DNA of 64,000 bases from Lacrimispora xylanolytica (GTDB taxonomy: Bacteria > Bacillota > Clostridia > Lachnospirales > Lachnospiraceae): the NCBI RefSeq assembly GCF_026723765.1, contig NZ_CP113524.1, forward strand, positions 1,597,001 through 1,661,000. Direction: 5' to 3'. Made by a program: the position numbers and the translations under genes. The notes under the pieces were generated by a model. It was not told the DNA's origin and did not search any database. It saw only the letters and a program-made list of their open reading frames with translations. This document shows positions 54,826 to 63,929 of this stretch, piece after piece (positions within the stretch are counted from its first letter, which is position 1; every line of letters begins with the position of its first letter).

Positions 54826-57249
54826 ATGAAATTTATAGCTATTGTTGGAACGAATGCAAAAAAATCCTATAACCGTAAACTCCTTCAGTTTATGAAAAAG
54901 CACTTTGAATCAAAGGCAGATATAGAAATACTTGATATTACAGATGTTCCTATGTTTAATCAGTCTGATAATCAGTCTTACGGTCCTGTATTACAGATGT
55001 TCAATGACAAGATTACGGAATGCGATGGTGTTATTATGGCTACTCCTGAATATAATCATTCCATCCCATCCAGTCTTAAAAGCTTGATTGAATGGTTGAG
55101 CTTTGACCTTCATCCCCTTGCAGGAAAACCAGTGATGATCGTTGGTGCTTCTCTTGGAACCCAGGGTTCCTCCCGTGCACAGCTCCATCTTCGTCAGATC
55201 CTTGATGCACCGGGTGTGGATGCCAATGTAATGCCAGGCTATGAGTTCTTACTTGGCAGCGCGGATAAGGCATTTGATGAAGCTGGTAACTTAAGCAATG
55301 AGGGAACCATAGATTTCCTTGAGATATGCTTCCTTCGGTTTATGCGTTTTGCAAAAATTGCAAATCAGCTGAATGTGGAAGAGGAATTCTCCTTTGAACC
55401 GGGTGAATATGAGGTAAGTGCAATCGGTCACAGCGGAAGTCTTCCAATGAAGGTATCCTTTAGTGAGAAACGAATTGAAAGTATAAAGATTGATACCGAG
55501 GGTGAGACAGAAGGTATCGCCGATGTTGTATTTGTAAGAATACCAGATAAAATTCTGGAAGGACAGACTTTAAATGTAGATGCCCTCTCCGGTGCATCAG
55601 AGACCAGCAATGCAGTTATTGATGGTGTGGCAAAAGCCGTAAAGCTTGCCGGAGTCAACCCTGATATTCTTAAGAGACGTCCAAAACCTGCCAGCAGCCG
55701 TATCAGAGAAGACGAAGAGTATACTTGTGATGTAGTTGTAGTAGGCGGAGGCGGTGCTGGTTTAAGTGCGGCTGCTACCGCATTACAGAATGGTTCCAGT
55801 GTCATTGTTCTTGAGAAATATCCTGCAGTGGGTGGTAACACCATTCGTTCCGGTGGTCCTGTCAATGCCGCAGATCCAGAGTGGCAGAGTAAGTTTGATG
55901 AAAACCCAGGAGAGAGACATACCATTGAGTCATTGCTAAATACGGATGAGAAGGAGATCCATGCAGAGTATCTGGAGGATTTCCGGGCTCTGAAAGAAGA
56001 ATTTGCTGCTTACCAGAAAAAGTTTGGCACTGAAAAAGGCCATTTATTTGACTCCCCTCTTCTTCACAGAATGCAGACCTACTTTGGAGGCAAACGAACA
56101 GACTTAGAAGGCAACACCATATACGGACAGTATGATCTGGTAAAAATAATGACAGACAGAGCGTTAGAGAGCGTTAACTGGCTGGAGGAAATCGGCGTTG
56201 AATATGATAAGAGCATCGTATTTGCTCCTGTTGGTGCATTATGGCGCCGTGGTCATAAACCTGTAAAAAGCTATGGTACTGCATTTATCCTGGCTCTTCA
56301 TAAATACGTTGAGGAGAACTCCGGAAAGATCATCACTGACAGCCCGGTAAAGGAATTAATTATTGAAAACGGTGAAATCAAAGGCGTCATAGCAACTGGT
56401 GTCAATGGCCAGAAGATTACGGTCTACGCAAAAGCAGTTGTTCTTGCAAGCGGTGGCTTTGGTGCCAATACAAAGATGCTGAAAGAGTATAACACCTACT
56501 GGAGCAATATTGACGATGATATAAGAACCACCAATTCCTATGCCATGACTGGTGATGGAATCGTCCTTGGTAAAAGCGCAGGAGCAGCGCTTACTGGAAT
56601 GGGCTTTACACAGATGATGCCTGTATCTGATCCTGATACCGGCGAGTTATTCAGCGGACTTCAGGTACCACCGGAAAACTTCGTAATCGTCAATCGGGAA
56701 GGAAAACGATTCGTCAATGAATTTTCCGGAAGAGATGTGTTAACAAAAGCTGCCATTGACCAGGGTAGTTTGTTCTACCTGATCGCTGATGATGAGATAA
56801 AGAAAACAGCAGCTAACACCAGTCAGGAAAAGATTGACCGTCAGGTAGAAGCCGGCACCTTATTCAGAGCTGATACCATAGAAGAGCTGGCAGTGAAAGT
56901 CGGTATGGATCCGGCAGTTCTTAAGGATACGGTTAATAAATACAATTCCTATGTTGACGCGGGTTTTGACCCTGAGTTCCATAAGGACACCTTCAGCTTA
57001 AAGGTGGAGAAGGCTCCATTCTATGCAACTCCAAGAAAGCCAGCGGTTCACCATACCATGGGCGGACTTAGAATTGATACAAACGCCCGTGTATTAGATG
57101 AAAATGGCCAGCCAATCAAACATCTTTATGCAGCCGGAGAAGTTGCTGGAGGTATCCATGCAGGCAACCGTCTTGGCGGTAATGCGTTAACTGATATCTT
57201 TACCTTCGGACGAATTGCAGGAAAAACCGCTGTAGATGAAATGAAATAA
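54826..57249 (+). CDS. Fusion flavoprotein: FMN reductase, FMN-binding and fumarate-reductase-type FAD domains
   Basis: Predicted soluble NAD(P)H-dependent enoate reductase of 807 residues. Residues 1-180 are an NADPH-dependent FMN-reductase domain ([31 protein letters not shown]). Residues 190-290 are an FMN-binding domain with LSGASETS, where S258 sits at the ApbE attachment position. Residues 300-807 are a flavocytochrome-c/fumarate-reductase FAD domain ([46 protein letters not shown]). Klebsiella has a cytoplasmic ApbE-dependent fumarate reductase with a different N-terminal domain. The usual HPT/TE carboxylate-clamp residues are not obvious here, so the substrate may be another enoate. 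Confidence 0.88.
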   Translation: MKFIAIVGTNAKKSYNRKLLQFMKKHFESKADIEILDITDVPMFNQSDNQSYGPVLQMFNDKITECDGVIMATPEYNHSIPSSLKSLIEWLSFDLHPLAGKPVMIVGASLGTQGSSRAQLHLRQILDAPGVDANVMPGYEFLLGSADKAFDEAGNLSNEGTIDFLEICFLRFMRFAKIANQLNVEEEFSFEPGEYEVSAIGHSGSLPMKVSFSEKRIESIKIDTEGETEGIADVVFVRIPDKILEGQTLNVDALSGASETSNAVIDGVAKAVKLAGVNPDILKRRPKPASSRIREDEEYTCDVVVVGGGGAGLSAAATALQNGSSVIVLEKYPAVGGNTIRSGGPVNAADPEWQSKFDENPGERHTIESLLNTDEKEIHAEYLEDFRALKEEFAAYQKKFGTEKGHLFDSPLLHRMQTYFGGKRTDLEGNTIYGQYDLVKIMTDRALESVNWLEEIGVEYDKSIVFAPVGALWRRGHKPVKSYGTAFILALHKYVEENSGKIITDSPVKELIIENGEIKGVIATGVNGQKITVYAKAVVLASGGFGANTKMLKEYNTYWSNIDDDIRTTNSYAMTGDGIVLGKSAGAALTGMGFTQMMPVSDPDTGELFSGLQVPPENFVIVNREGKRFVNEFSGRDVLTKAAIDQGSLFYLIADDEIKKTAANTSQEKIDRQVEAGTLFRADTIEELAVKVGMDPAVLKDTVNKYNSYVDAGFDPEFHKDTFSLKVEKAPFYATPRKPAVHHTMGGLRIDTNARVLDENGQPIKHLYAAGEVAGGIHAGNRLGGNALTDIFTFGRIAGKTAVDEMK

Positions 57250-57278
57250 CAGCAGCCTGATTAAGAATAAGATCATCT

Positions 57279-57308
57279 TACCCTTGCCTATTTTGGCAAG
57301 GGTATTTT
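57279..57308 (+). terminator. Intrinsic terminator after the fusion flavoprotein
   Basis: TACCCTTGCC (57279-57288) pairs perfectly with GGCAAGGGTA (57295-57304), followed by TTTTAA. Confidence 0.85.
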
Positions 57309-57379
57309 AATGCGACAAAAACTATCATTTGTTCTTGCGAATAATGTTGAAATGGGTCAATTGTTGCGTTTTGATTTCA

Positions 57380-57408
57380 TTTATTAAGTGGGGAAAAAGC
57401 TATATAAT
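57380..57408 (+). promoter_or_regulatory. Promoter of the secreted phosphodiesterase-like gene
   Basis: TTTATT (57380-57385) and TATAAT (57403-57408) are spaced by 17 bp, 50 bp upstream of the gene. Confidence 0.5.
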
Positions 57409-57458
57409 AGAATTGTTACTGAAGTGATACTTAGAGGTACAAAAGGAGGTTATAAGCA

Positions 57459-58826
57459 ATGACGAAACACAGGAGTAAAATAAGAAATATGGCTCTATTT
57501 GCACTGACAGCCGTTCTCATGACCGGTAATTCTGTTTCCGCTTTTGGAGGTACCGGCAACCAGCAATCAGGTACCTTTCGCATCCTCACTTATAACATTG
57601 GGGGTCTGCCATCCATGTTCTCCAGCAGCGGAGATCCAAAGAATTACATTCCCCAGATAGGAGCTAAGCTCCATGCCTATGATTTAATTCATGTGCAAGA
57701 GGACTTTAATTATCATGCAGCCCTTTATGCAAACGACACTCATCCATACAGGACTCCAACCTCAGGTGGGGCAGGAATTGGAGATGGCATGAATTTCTTA
57801 TCCAGCTTTCCCTATGAAGATATGGACCGGGAGACATGGACGGATCGTTACGGGCTCATTGGCAACGGCAGCGATGAGCTGACACCAAAAGGATTCATGT
57901 ACAATCAGGTGAAAATCGCAGACGGAGTTTATGTGGATGTTTATAACCTTCATGCTGATGCAGATACGGATCCAAAATCCCAGGCTGCAAGACGCAGCAA
58001 TTTGTCTCAGCTGGCCACATACATAGAGGAATATTCCAAAGGACATGCAGTCATCGTTTTCGGTGATACCAACTGTCGCTATACGAGAGCGGATGATAAC
58101 TTAAAAGCCCTGTTCGTAGACCGGCTGGGAATGAAAGATGTGTGGATTGAAAAAATTAGAAATGGAGATTATCCGCAGATGGGAGCAGATGCACTCCTTG
58201 GAGTCTCAGGTTCTACAAGTCCTGACAATGAGGTGGTGGATAAGATTTTTTACCGCAGCGGCAACGGGGTGACCCTGACCCCATCGTCTTATAAGGTTGA
58301 GAATACATATTTCACCGACTCAGCCGGAAACCAGCTGTCGGATCATTACGGGATCAGCAGTGAATTTTCGTATACCACTGACAGCCGTCTCACCTACAGT
58401 AATTTATGGGGAGGATCCGGCGGCATTGCCTTTAATTTCTTAAGAAGTATGGCGCCCTTAGATAGTAAGCCAGTTTCTGTATCCATACGTGGAGATAACC
58501 GGGTGGATGCCGTCTCCATGACTTATGCAGATGGGACCGTACTAAGGAATGGAGGAACCGGAGGAACAGAAAAAACACTGGCTCTGGATTCGGATGAGTA
58601 TATCACGAAAGCCGTCATATATAAAAACGCCTATAACAAAGGGGATCGGATCTTCTATCTGGAGCTGACCACAAGCAAAGGACGTGTGTTAGCGAACGGT
58701 GTAAAAAGCGGAACTTCCCTTACGTTAACGGCTCCTCAGGGAACGTATCTTGCAGGCTTTTTTGGACGAGGGGAAGCCAATGTGGATAAACTGGGAGCAA
58801 TCTGGCGAACCATAGGGTCCAGATAA
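57459..58826 (+). CDS. Secreted endonuclease/exonuclease/phosphatase-fold phosphodiesterase with jacalin-like C-terminal domain
   Basis: Extracellular enzyme of 455 residues. Residues 1-29 form a signal peptide ending SVSA. The EEP domain runs to about 305 with LTYNIGGLP, HVQEDFN (metal glutamate), NLHADAD (histidine), GDTNC (Asp/Asn) and LSDHYG (Asp-His pair), the sphingomyelinase-C/DNase-I layout. Residues 310-455 resemble a jacalin-type lectin: WGGSGG, then GFFGRGEANVDKLGAIW. The lectin may target the enzyme to a glycan or glycolipid. The substrate (phospholipid, nucleic acid or phosphorylated sugar) is undetermined. AAAGGAGG is the ribosome site. Confidence 0.83.
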   Translation: MTKHRSKIRNMALFALTAVLMTGNSVSAFGGTGNQQSGTFRILTYNIGGLPSMFSSSGDPKNYIPQIGAKLHAYDLIHVQEDFNYHAALYANDTHPYRTPTSGGAGIGDGMNFLSSFPYEDMDRETWTDRYGLIGNGSDELTPKGFMYNQVKIADGVYVDVYNLHADADTDPKSQAARRSNLSQLATYIEEYSKGHAVIVFGDTNCRYTRADDNLKALFVDRLGMKDVWIEKIRNGDYPQMGADALLGVSGSTSPDNEVVDKIFYRSGNGVTLTPSSYKVENTYFTDSAGNQLSDHYGISSEFSYTTDSRLTYSNLWGGSGGIAFNFLRSMAPLDSKPVSVSIRGDNRVDAVSMTYADGTVLRNGGTGGTEKTLALDSDEYITKAVIYKNAYNKGDRIFYLELTTSKGRVLANGVKSGTSLTLTAPQGTYLAGFFGRGEANVDKLGAIWRTIGSR

Positions 58827-58836
58827 GATGATTACA

Positions 58837-58933
58837 GGGGCTGTCACGACCTTTAAATTTCCACAAGATATGGCTTTTAATTCCTGATTCAATCTCCATA
58901 ACTTGTTTGAAGAAAACCGTCGTTGACAGCTCC
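58837..58933. repeat. 97-bp imperfect fold-back element
   Basis: GGGGCTGTCACGAC (58837-58850) matches the inverse of 58919-58933, and ACAAGATATGG (58863-58873) matches the inverse of 58896-58906 with one mismatch, so most of the element folds on itself. It has no T tract. It could be a terminator-like structure for the preceding gene or a small non-autonomous repeat. Confidence 0.5.
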
Positions 58934-58969
58934 AAAATCTCATGACTTTCTATTACAGATTATTTCAGG

Positions 58970-58998
58970 TTGACATTTTAATCTATATATCGTAATAT
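58970..58998 (+). promoter_or_regulatory. Consensus promoter of the ArsR/sulfur reductase unit
   Basis: TTGACA (58970-58975), 17 bp, TAATAT (58993-58998). It is the strongest -35 in the window, 58 bp upstream of the ArsR-type gene. Confidence 0.75.
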
Positions 58999-59021
58999 TA
59001 TAATATATAGAAATATAGATT
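58980..59021. promoter_or_regulatory. Dyad operator candidate over the ArsR promoter
   Basis: AATCTATAT (58980-58988) and ATATAGATT (59013-59021) form a perfect inverted repeat flanking the -10 region, with extra ATATAG copies inside. Repressor binding here would block the promoter, fitting autoregulation by the ArsR-type product. Confidence 0.6.
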
Positions 59022-59055
59022 AGTTGAAGTGTTTTCTTACAGAAAAGAGGTCTTT

Positions 59056-59331
59056 ATGAATAATAACATCGAACATTATACAGAGGCAGCGGAGCTGTTA
59101 AAGGTGCTTGCCCATCCGGTCCGTTTATGCATGGTCAACGGATTATTGGAAAAAGGAGAATGCAACGTAAGCTTTATGCAGGCATGTCTTAAAACGCCTC
59201 AGTCCACCGTATCCCAGCACATACAGAAATTAAAGGCTTCCGGGATTATAGAGGGCCGAAGGGAAGGACTTGAAATTTATTACCGGATCAAGGACCAGAG
59301 AGTGGCAGAGCTGATGAAGCTGCTGGTGTAG
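59056..59331 (+). CDS. ArsR-family repressor, candidate persulfide sensor
   Basis: Winged-helix regulator of 91 residues (LLKVLAHPVRLCMVNGLL, then TPQSTVSQHIQKLKASGIIEG). Cysteines at C25, C36 and C44 are candidates for sensing; the ELCVCDL metal motif of arsenic sensors is absent. ATG 59056 follows AAAAGAGG. It precedes the sulfur reductase by 38 bp, and a dyad overlies their promoter, so it probably represses this unit until a sulfane-sulfur or disulfide signal appears. Sensor identity is inferred. Confidence 0.8.
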   Translation: MNNNIEHYTEAAELLKVLAHPVRLCMVNGLLEKGECNVSFMQACLKTPQSTVSQHIQKLKASGIIEGRREGLEIYYRIKDQRVAELMKLLV

Positions 59332-59369
59332 CACTTTATTTAAAATAATTTATCTGGAGGATAGTAATC

Positions 59370-61793
59370 ATGGGTAAAAAGGTTTTAATCGTAGGCGGTG
59401 TTGCAGGCGGAGCCTCAGCAGCAGCCAGGCTTCGAAGGCTTGATGAAGAAGCTGAAATCATACTTTTTGAAAGAGATGAGTATATCTCTTATGCTAATTG
59501 CGGCCTGCCATATTACATTGGAGGGACCATTGCAGATCGGGAGAAGCTCCTGGTGCAGACACCTCAGGCCATGAAAGATAGATTTGGAATTGACGTGAGG
59601 ACTCACAGTGAAGTAATATCTGTGGATATTAATAATAAGACAGTTCGGGTAAAAAATCCGGAACGGGGAGAGTATGAAGAAGCCTTTGACAGTCTGATCC
59701 TTTCACCGGGAGCAAAAGCTCTGCGTCCGGATATACCGGGGATTAACAGCCCCTTTATCCATACCTTGAGAAATGTAGGGGATACGGATCGGATCAAAGC
59801 CTGGGTGGATGAAAAAAAGCCCTTAAGAGCAGTGGTAATCGGCGGAGGCTTTGTAGGCGTTGAGATGGCGGAAAATCTTAAGGAACGGGGAATTAAGACC
59901 ACGCTGGTGGAAGCGGCTCCCCACATACTGGCTCCCTTTGACGATGATATGGTACTGGCGGCAGAACAGGAATTAGAGCAGAATGGGGTCCGTCTTATTT
60001 TAAAGGATGGCATTACAGCCTTTCACGAAATTGAAACCGGCATAGAGGTTCATTTAAAAAGCGGGAATACACTTTCTGCTGATCTTGTAATTCTGGCTAT
60101 GGGTGTAAGGCCTGATACCTCATTTCTTTTATCCAGCGGTATTGAGCTTGGGGAAAGGGGACATATCCTGGTAAATGACCATATGGAGACAAGTGTCAAA
60201 GACATCTATGCAGTCGGCGATGCCATCCAGGGAAAGGATTTCGTTACAGGAAAGAAGAGTGCAGTGGCACTGGCTGGCCCGGCTAACAAGCAGGGGAGGA
60301 TTGCCGCAGACAACGTAGCTGGTCTCAGTTCCCGCTATGACGGCTTTCTTGGTACGTCCATTATCAAGGTATTTCATTTGACGGCAGCCCGAACAGGTGT
60401 CAGTGAAAGAACTCTGAAAGCCGATGGAATGGATTATAACATGGTACACATATATCCCATGTCCCATGCTTCCTATTATCCCGGAGGACATAACATATCC
60501 TTAAAGCTGATGTTTGATAGGAATGGAAAGATACTGGGGGCGCAGGCAAGCGGATACGACGGAGTCGATAAACGGATCGATGTGATTTCTACGGTCATCA
60601 GTATGAAAGGCACGGTAGAGGATTTGACCAGACTTGATTTATCCTACGCTCCCCCTTATTCCTCCGCAAAGGATCCGGTCAATATGGCAGGCTATGCAGC
60701 AGAAAATGTGCTTCGTAATTTAAGCCATATCACAACCTGGGATAAGGTGCTTGAAAACAGAGAGGAGATACTTCTCCTGGATGTGAGAGAGGAAGTGGAA
60801 TACAGCTTAGGCCATGTGGAAGGCTCCATAAATATTCCTCTCAATACCTTAAGAAGCAGACTTTCCGAACTTAAGAAGGACCAGAAAATAGTCGTATACT
60901 GCCAGGTGGGGCAAAGAGGCTATCTGGCGGACCGGATTCTCACCCAGCATGGATTTCAGGCGGAAAATGTGACCGGCGGCTATAAACGCATAAAAGATTA
61001 TCTTCATAAGGAAGAGATTGAGCCTGCCATTTCAAATGCGAATGAGCCGGGTAAAGAAACAGCCAAAACCCTGGATGCCACAGGACTTTGCTGTCCTGGC
61101 CCCCTTCTAAGAGTAAAGCAGGCCATGGACCAGCAAAAAGAAGGTGAGATTTTAAATGTCACGGCATCAGATCCCGGATTTTATGAAGATGTGAATGCAT
61201 GGTGTAAAAGCACGGAAAACCAGCTTTTGAATCGCAGCCGGGAAAATGGCAATGTAACAGCTGTAATCCGCAAAGGAAAATCAGTGATCCCAAGCCCTAA
61301 GGAATCTGTCGAGGAGAATGGGAAAAACAACAAGACCATGGTAGTATTCAGCGGTGATCTGGATAAAGCCATTGCTTCCTTTATCATAGCCAACGGCGCT
61401 GCATCCATGGGAAGAAAGGTGACCATGTTCTTCACCTTCTGGGGACTTAATATATTAAGAAAGCCGAAAAAGGTAAGGGTGAAAAAAGGACTGATGGACT
61501 CCATGTTTGGCATAATGATGCCAAGAGGCAGCAAAAAATTAAAGCTATCCCAGATGAACTATATGGGAATGGGAGCTCAGATGATACGTTCCGTCATGAA
61601 GAACAAGAACGTGGATTCCCTGGAAAGTCTTATAGAGGCGGCAATTTCAAACGGTGTGGAACTCGTGGCTTGTCAGATGTCAATGGATGTTATGGGATTA
61701 AAAAAGGAAGAGCTGATCGATGGTATAAAGATAGGCGGAGTAGGCTATTACCTGGGAGAAGCGGAAGAGTCTAATGTAAATCTATTTATATAA
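59370..61793 (+). CDS. CoA-disulfide/persulfide reductase fused to rhodanese, TusA and DsrE-like domains
   Basis: Multidomain sulfur enzyme of 807 residues. Residues 1-450 are a CoA-disulfide-reductase-type flavoprotein with active cysteine C44 in NCGLPYYIGG. Residues 460-555 are a rhodanese with C511 in VVYCQVGQRG. Residues 565-640 are a TusA domain with C575 in the CPGP motif. Residues about 650-807 resemble DsrE-like proteins (FSGDLDKAIASF), with a cysteine near 768 in ACQMSMD. Related NADH-dependent persulfide reductases reduce CoA or protein persulfides. The four modules suggest sulfur transfer along one chain. AGCAGGAGG-type site lies upstream. Confidence 0.9.
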   Translation: MGKKVLIVGGVAGGASAAARLRRLDEEAEIILFERDEYISYANCGLPYYIGGTIADREKLLVQTPQAMKDRFGIDVRTHSEVISVDINNKTVRVKNPERGEYEEAFDSLILSPGAKALRPDIPGINSPFIHTLRNVGDTDRIKAWVDEKKPLRAVVIGGGFVGVEMAENLKERGIKTTLVEAAPHILAPFDDDMVLAAEQELEQNGVRLILKDGITAFHEIETGIEVHLKSGNTLSADLVILAMGVRPDTSFLLSSGIELGERGHILVNDHMETSVKDIYAVGDAIQGKDFVTGKKSAVALAGPANKQGRIAADNVAGLSSRYDGFLGTSIIKVFHLTAARTGVSERTLKADGMDYNMVHIYPMSHASYYPGGHNISLKLMFDRNGKILGAQASGYDGVDKRIDVISTVISMKGTVEDLTRLDLSYAPPYSSAKDPVNMAGYAAENVLRNLSHITTWDKVLENREEILLLDVREEVEYSLGHVEGSINIPLNTLRSRLSELKKDQKIVVYCQVGQRGYLADRILTQHGFQAENVTGGYKRIKDYLHKEEIEPAISNANEPGKETAKTLDATGLCCPGPLLRVKQAMDQQKEGEILNVTASDPGFYEDVNAWCKSTENQLLNRSRENGNVTAVIRKGKSVIPSPKESVEENGKNNKTMVVFSGDLDKAIASFIIANGAASMGRKVTMFFTFWGLNILRKPKKVRVKKGLMDSMFGIMMPRGSKKLKLSQMNYMGMGAQMIRSVMKNKNVDSLESLIEAAISNGVELVACQMSMDVMGLKKEELIDGIKIGGVGYYLGEAEESNVNLFI

Positions 61794-61812
61794 AAATACA
61801 GACAAATAAAAC

Positions 61813-61846
61813 GGGAAGCCTGGGACAATTAACTGCCAGGCTTCCC
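61813..61846. terminator. Bidirectional terminator between convergent genes
   Basis: GGGAAGCCTGG (61813-61823) pairs perfectly with CCAGGCTTCCC (61836-61846). It lies between the sulfur reductase and the leftward GNAT gene. T content after it is moderate on both sides. Confidence 0.7.
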
Positions 61847-61873
61847 ATGTTTCATTGCTTTAAAGATTTAAGC

Positions 61874-62146
61874 TTATTTTAACACATCCTGATATTCCGG
61901 GTGCTTCTCAAACCATGCAATTGCATAAGAACAGGTAAGAACTGCTTTTTTTCCCTGAGAGCGGAGATGATCAGCTACCGCTTCCATAAGCTTTCCAGCC
62001 ACGCCCTGGCCTCTTAAAGAATCATCTACAAAAGTATGGTTGATATCTACGGTGTCCGCATCCACGTTGGGAAACGTAACTTCGGCCAGCAGATTATTAT
62101 CGGAATGAAAATAAGCGATCTGATTTGGATTATACGTAAAATTCAT
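61874..62146 (-). CDS. Small GNAT-family N-acetyltransferase (YjdJ/Gtn-like)
   Basis: Compact acetyltransferase of 90 residues. The acetyl-CoA loop is visible as DDSLRGQGVAGKLM, followed by a helix and LTCSYAIAWFEKHPEY, the typical ending of the yjdJ-like PF14542 group. AGGAGG lies 7 bp upstream of the ATG. It is monocistronic. The acceptor is unknown. Confidence 0.85.
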   Translation of the reverse strand: MNFTYNPNQIAYFHSDNNLLAEVTFPNVDADTVDINHTFVDDSLRGQGVAGKLMEAVADHLRSQGKKAVLTCSYAIAWFEKHPEYQDVLK

Positions 62147-62244
62147 ATGATTTCCTCCTTACATGTAATAAAGAAATTATATCACGAATGGGGGAGCCAT
62201 TCAACAAATCGGGAGAAATATTTTCCTTGTCTGTCTGTCTTAAT

Positions 62245-62273
62245 GTGACAAAAAAGTTTGGTTTGCATACTAT
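62245..62273 (+). promoter_or_regulatory. Candidate promoter of the helical protein gene
   Basis: GTGACA (62245-62250) and TACTAT (62268-62273), 17 bp apart, 37 bp upstream of the gene. Confidence 0.4.
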
Positions 62274-62309
62274 ATTAATCAAAGAATATAAAAATGGTAA
62301 GGTGAATCT

Positions 62310-63146
62310 ATGGGAATTATGAGTCTCTTCCTGCAAAAGATAGCAAGATTACGTGAGAAAGAGGCCGAACAAGGGGAGGCTTTCTATGAGGAGCAGGTGA
62401 CAAGGTCGGTAAATGATTTTGTAAATGTACTGCAACTTACCCTGAAAAAGACAGCAGAGGAATTTGCATCAAGAGACGGGGCAAAGATATTTCATAGTGA
62501 CCTCGCGGCCTTAGCAGAGGAAAGTAACCCCGATGTAAAAGATGTGGAAGAACTGACCCAAAAGATACATAATGAAATCAAAAGAATACAGTCCATCATA
62601 TCCCTTCATGCAGGCAAGGTACAAAAGGCAGAGGGAATCCGCACTGGTCTTAAGCTATTGGAAGACATTGAGACGGGGCTTAAGTCGATTTACCCCTTTG
62701 AGGAAGAGGTGCTTGATAAAGATACCATAAAGGAATCTAAAACCGTAAAGGATTTAGATATTCTGCTTACGAATCTATCGGCCCTCATAGAAAATAAAGA
62801 GGTATCAGAAAGATACAGTGAGCTGGAAGGCCAGCTTAAGGAGATTTTTGCATCTGCTCAGAAGCTGGTGCAGTCATTTGAGGATGTCACTCCGGAAGAA
62901 TCAATCGAAGAGCTAAAACAGAATGCCACTGAAGTATTCAGCAGCTTTCAGGAGCTTCTTCCCCTTGTATCTTCCTGCATTGAAGAATTTATTGCCGCAG
63001 TTCAACGTGAGAATGAAGAAGTGCTGAACGAAGAGGAGCAAGGCGAACAATTTAAGGAGTATAAAAATGAGCTGATTCAGTTGATTGTCTTAAATGAAAG
63101 ACTCAATAGCTGTATCCATTCTGTAAAAGACAACAACCAGTCATAG
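62310..63146 (+). CDS. Helical protein of unknown function
   Basis: I do not recognise a family. The 278-residue protein is acidic and almost wholly alpha-helical by composition, with heptad-like Leu/Ile patterns (for example 30-110 and 150-270), and no signal peptide or transmembrane segment. It has no cysteine-rich or catalytic motif beyond one cysteine near the C-terminus and is rich in Glu/Lys. It is flanked by its own promoter and a strong terminator, so it is probably monocistronic. It could be a structural coiled-coil or scaffolding protein. Confidence 0.6.
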   Translation: MGIMSLFLQKIARLREKEAEQGEAFYEEQVTRSVNDFVNVLQLTLKKTAEEFASRDGAKIFHSDLAALAEESNPDVKDVEELTQKIHNEIKRIQSIISLHAGKVQKAEGIRTGLKLLEDIETGLKSIYPFEEEVLDKDTIKESKTVKDLDILLTNLSALIENKEVSERYSELEGQLKEIFASAQKLVQSFEDVTPEESIEELKQNATEVFSSFQELLPLVSSCIEEFIAAVQRENEEVLNEEEQGEQFKEYKNELIQLIVLNERLNSCIHSVKDNNQS

Positions 63147-63158
63147 CTTTTAAGACGA

Positions 63159-63204
63159 GGGTAAGATTTCGGACTCATGAATCCGGAATCTTATCCTTTT
63201 CTTT
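63159..63204 (+). terminator. Intrinsic terminator after the helical protein gene
   Basis: Bases 63159-63176 pair with 63179-63196 through about 17 bp with a few G-T pairs and mismatches, followed by TTTTCTTT. Confidence 0.8.
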
Positions 63205-63282
63205 ATCTGTATTAAAAAGTGCTATATGGTACAGGACCATCATAAGATGGTATGAACAATTTATTGTAAAGCAGGTGGAAGA

Positions 63283-63900
63283 TTGGATTGGACAAATCGT
63301 GATTCGGACTTAAGAATGTGGGAGGCAGTTCCTCAAACTGGCTATCTGGAAGAGGCATACAAAGCTTTTGTGGATTCCATAGTTCCCCGTTCTCCAGATC
63401 TTGCGGAGCTGTATGGGATGATCCAGTATTACGGTGCATTGGATTTTAATACAGATGAGTATCTTATCATGTCAATGGGCAGTCTCTACGTTCCCGTGGC
63501 AATTTTAGGAGCCGAAGTCTTAAACACGGCTGCCAGACAATATCTCTATGAGAGGGATGGAGAAGCTAATGTTGAGCCTCCTCTCAATGGATCTTACTTT
63601 GCCAGGCTTACCATGAATGAACGGCTTGCCGTCATGGCAGTGCTTTTGGGACCGGATCGAATCAACTATTTTCCTGTGCAGGAGAATTTTGAATTGGAAG
63701 ACATCCTTCCTATTTTCCCGATTATGAACCGGCTGACTTTTATGGGGTATTATTCTGAATGGTGGGGGTATGGTTCCACCAGGATTCTGCCTCCCAATCA
63801 GAGAGTTCTTGAGTATTTCCCCGGAAGCTGGGAGCAGATTGGATATCCAGGCCCATCCCTTGGTTACAGGGCTGCAAGGACTTATGATTATACTAAGTAA
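63283..63900 (+). CDS. Probable small subunit of a GMC-type (gluconate 2-dehydrogenase-like) dehydrogenase
   Basis: Protein of 205 residues similar in character to gluconate 2-dehydrogenase subunit 3 proteins: helical, with FVDSIVPRS near residue 30 and a YSEWWGYGSTRILPP segment near 160. It starts at TTG 63283 after AGGTGGAA. No Tat signal is visible, unlike the periplasmic relatives. The next gene, 30 bp on, opens with a flavin-binding fold of GMC type, the usual partner. Function is inferred from that pairing. Confidence 0.62.
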   Translation: MDWTNRDSDLRMWEAVPQTGYLEEAYKAFVDSIVPRSPDLAELYGMIQYYGALDFNTDEYLIMSMGSLYVPVAILGAEVLNTAARQYLYERDGEANVEPPLNGSYFARLTMNERLAVMAVLLGPDRINYFPVQENFELEDILPIFPIMNRLTFMGYYSEWWGYGSTRILPPNQRVLEYFPGSWEQIGYPGPSLGYRAARTYDYTK

Positions 63901-63929
63901 CCGGAAGAAACTAAGAATTGGAGGAAAAT

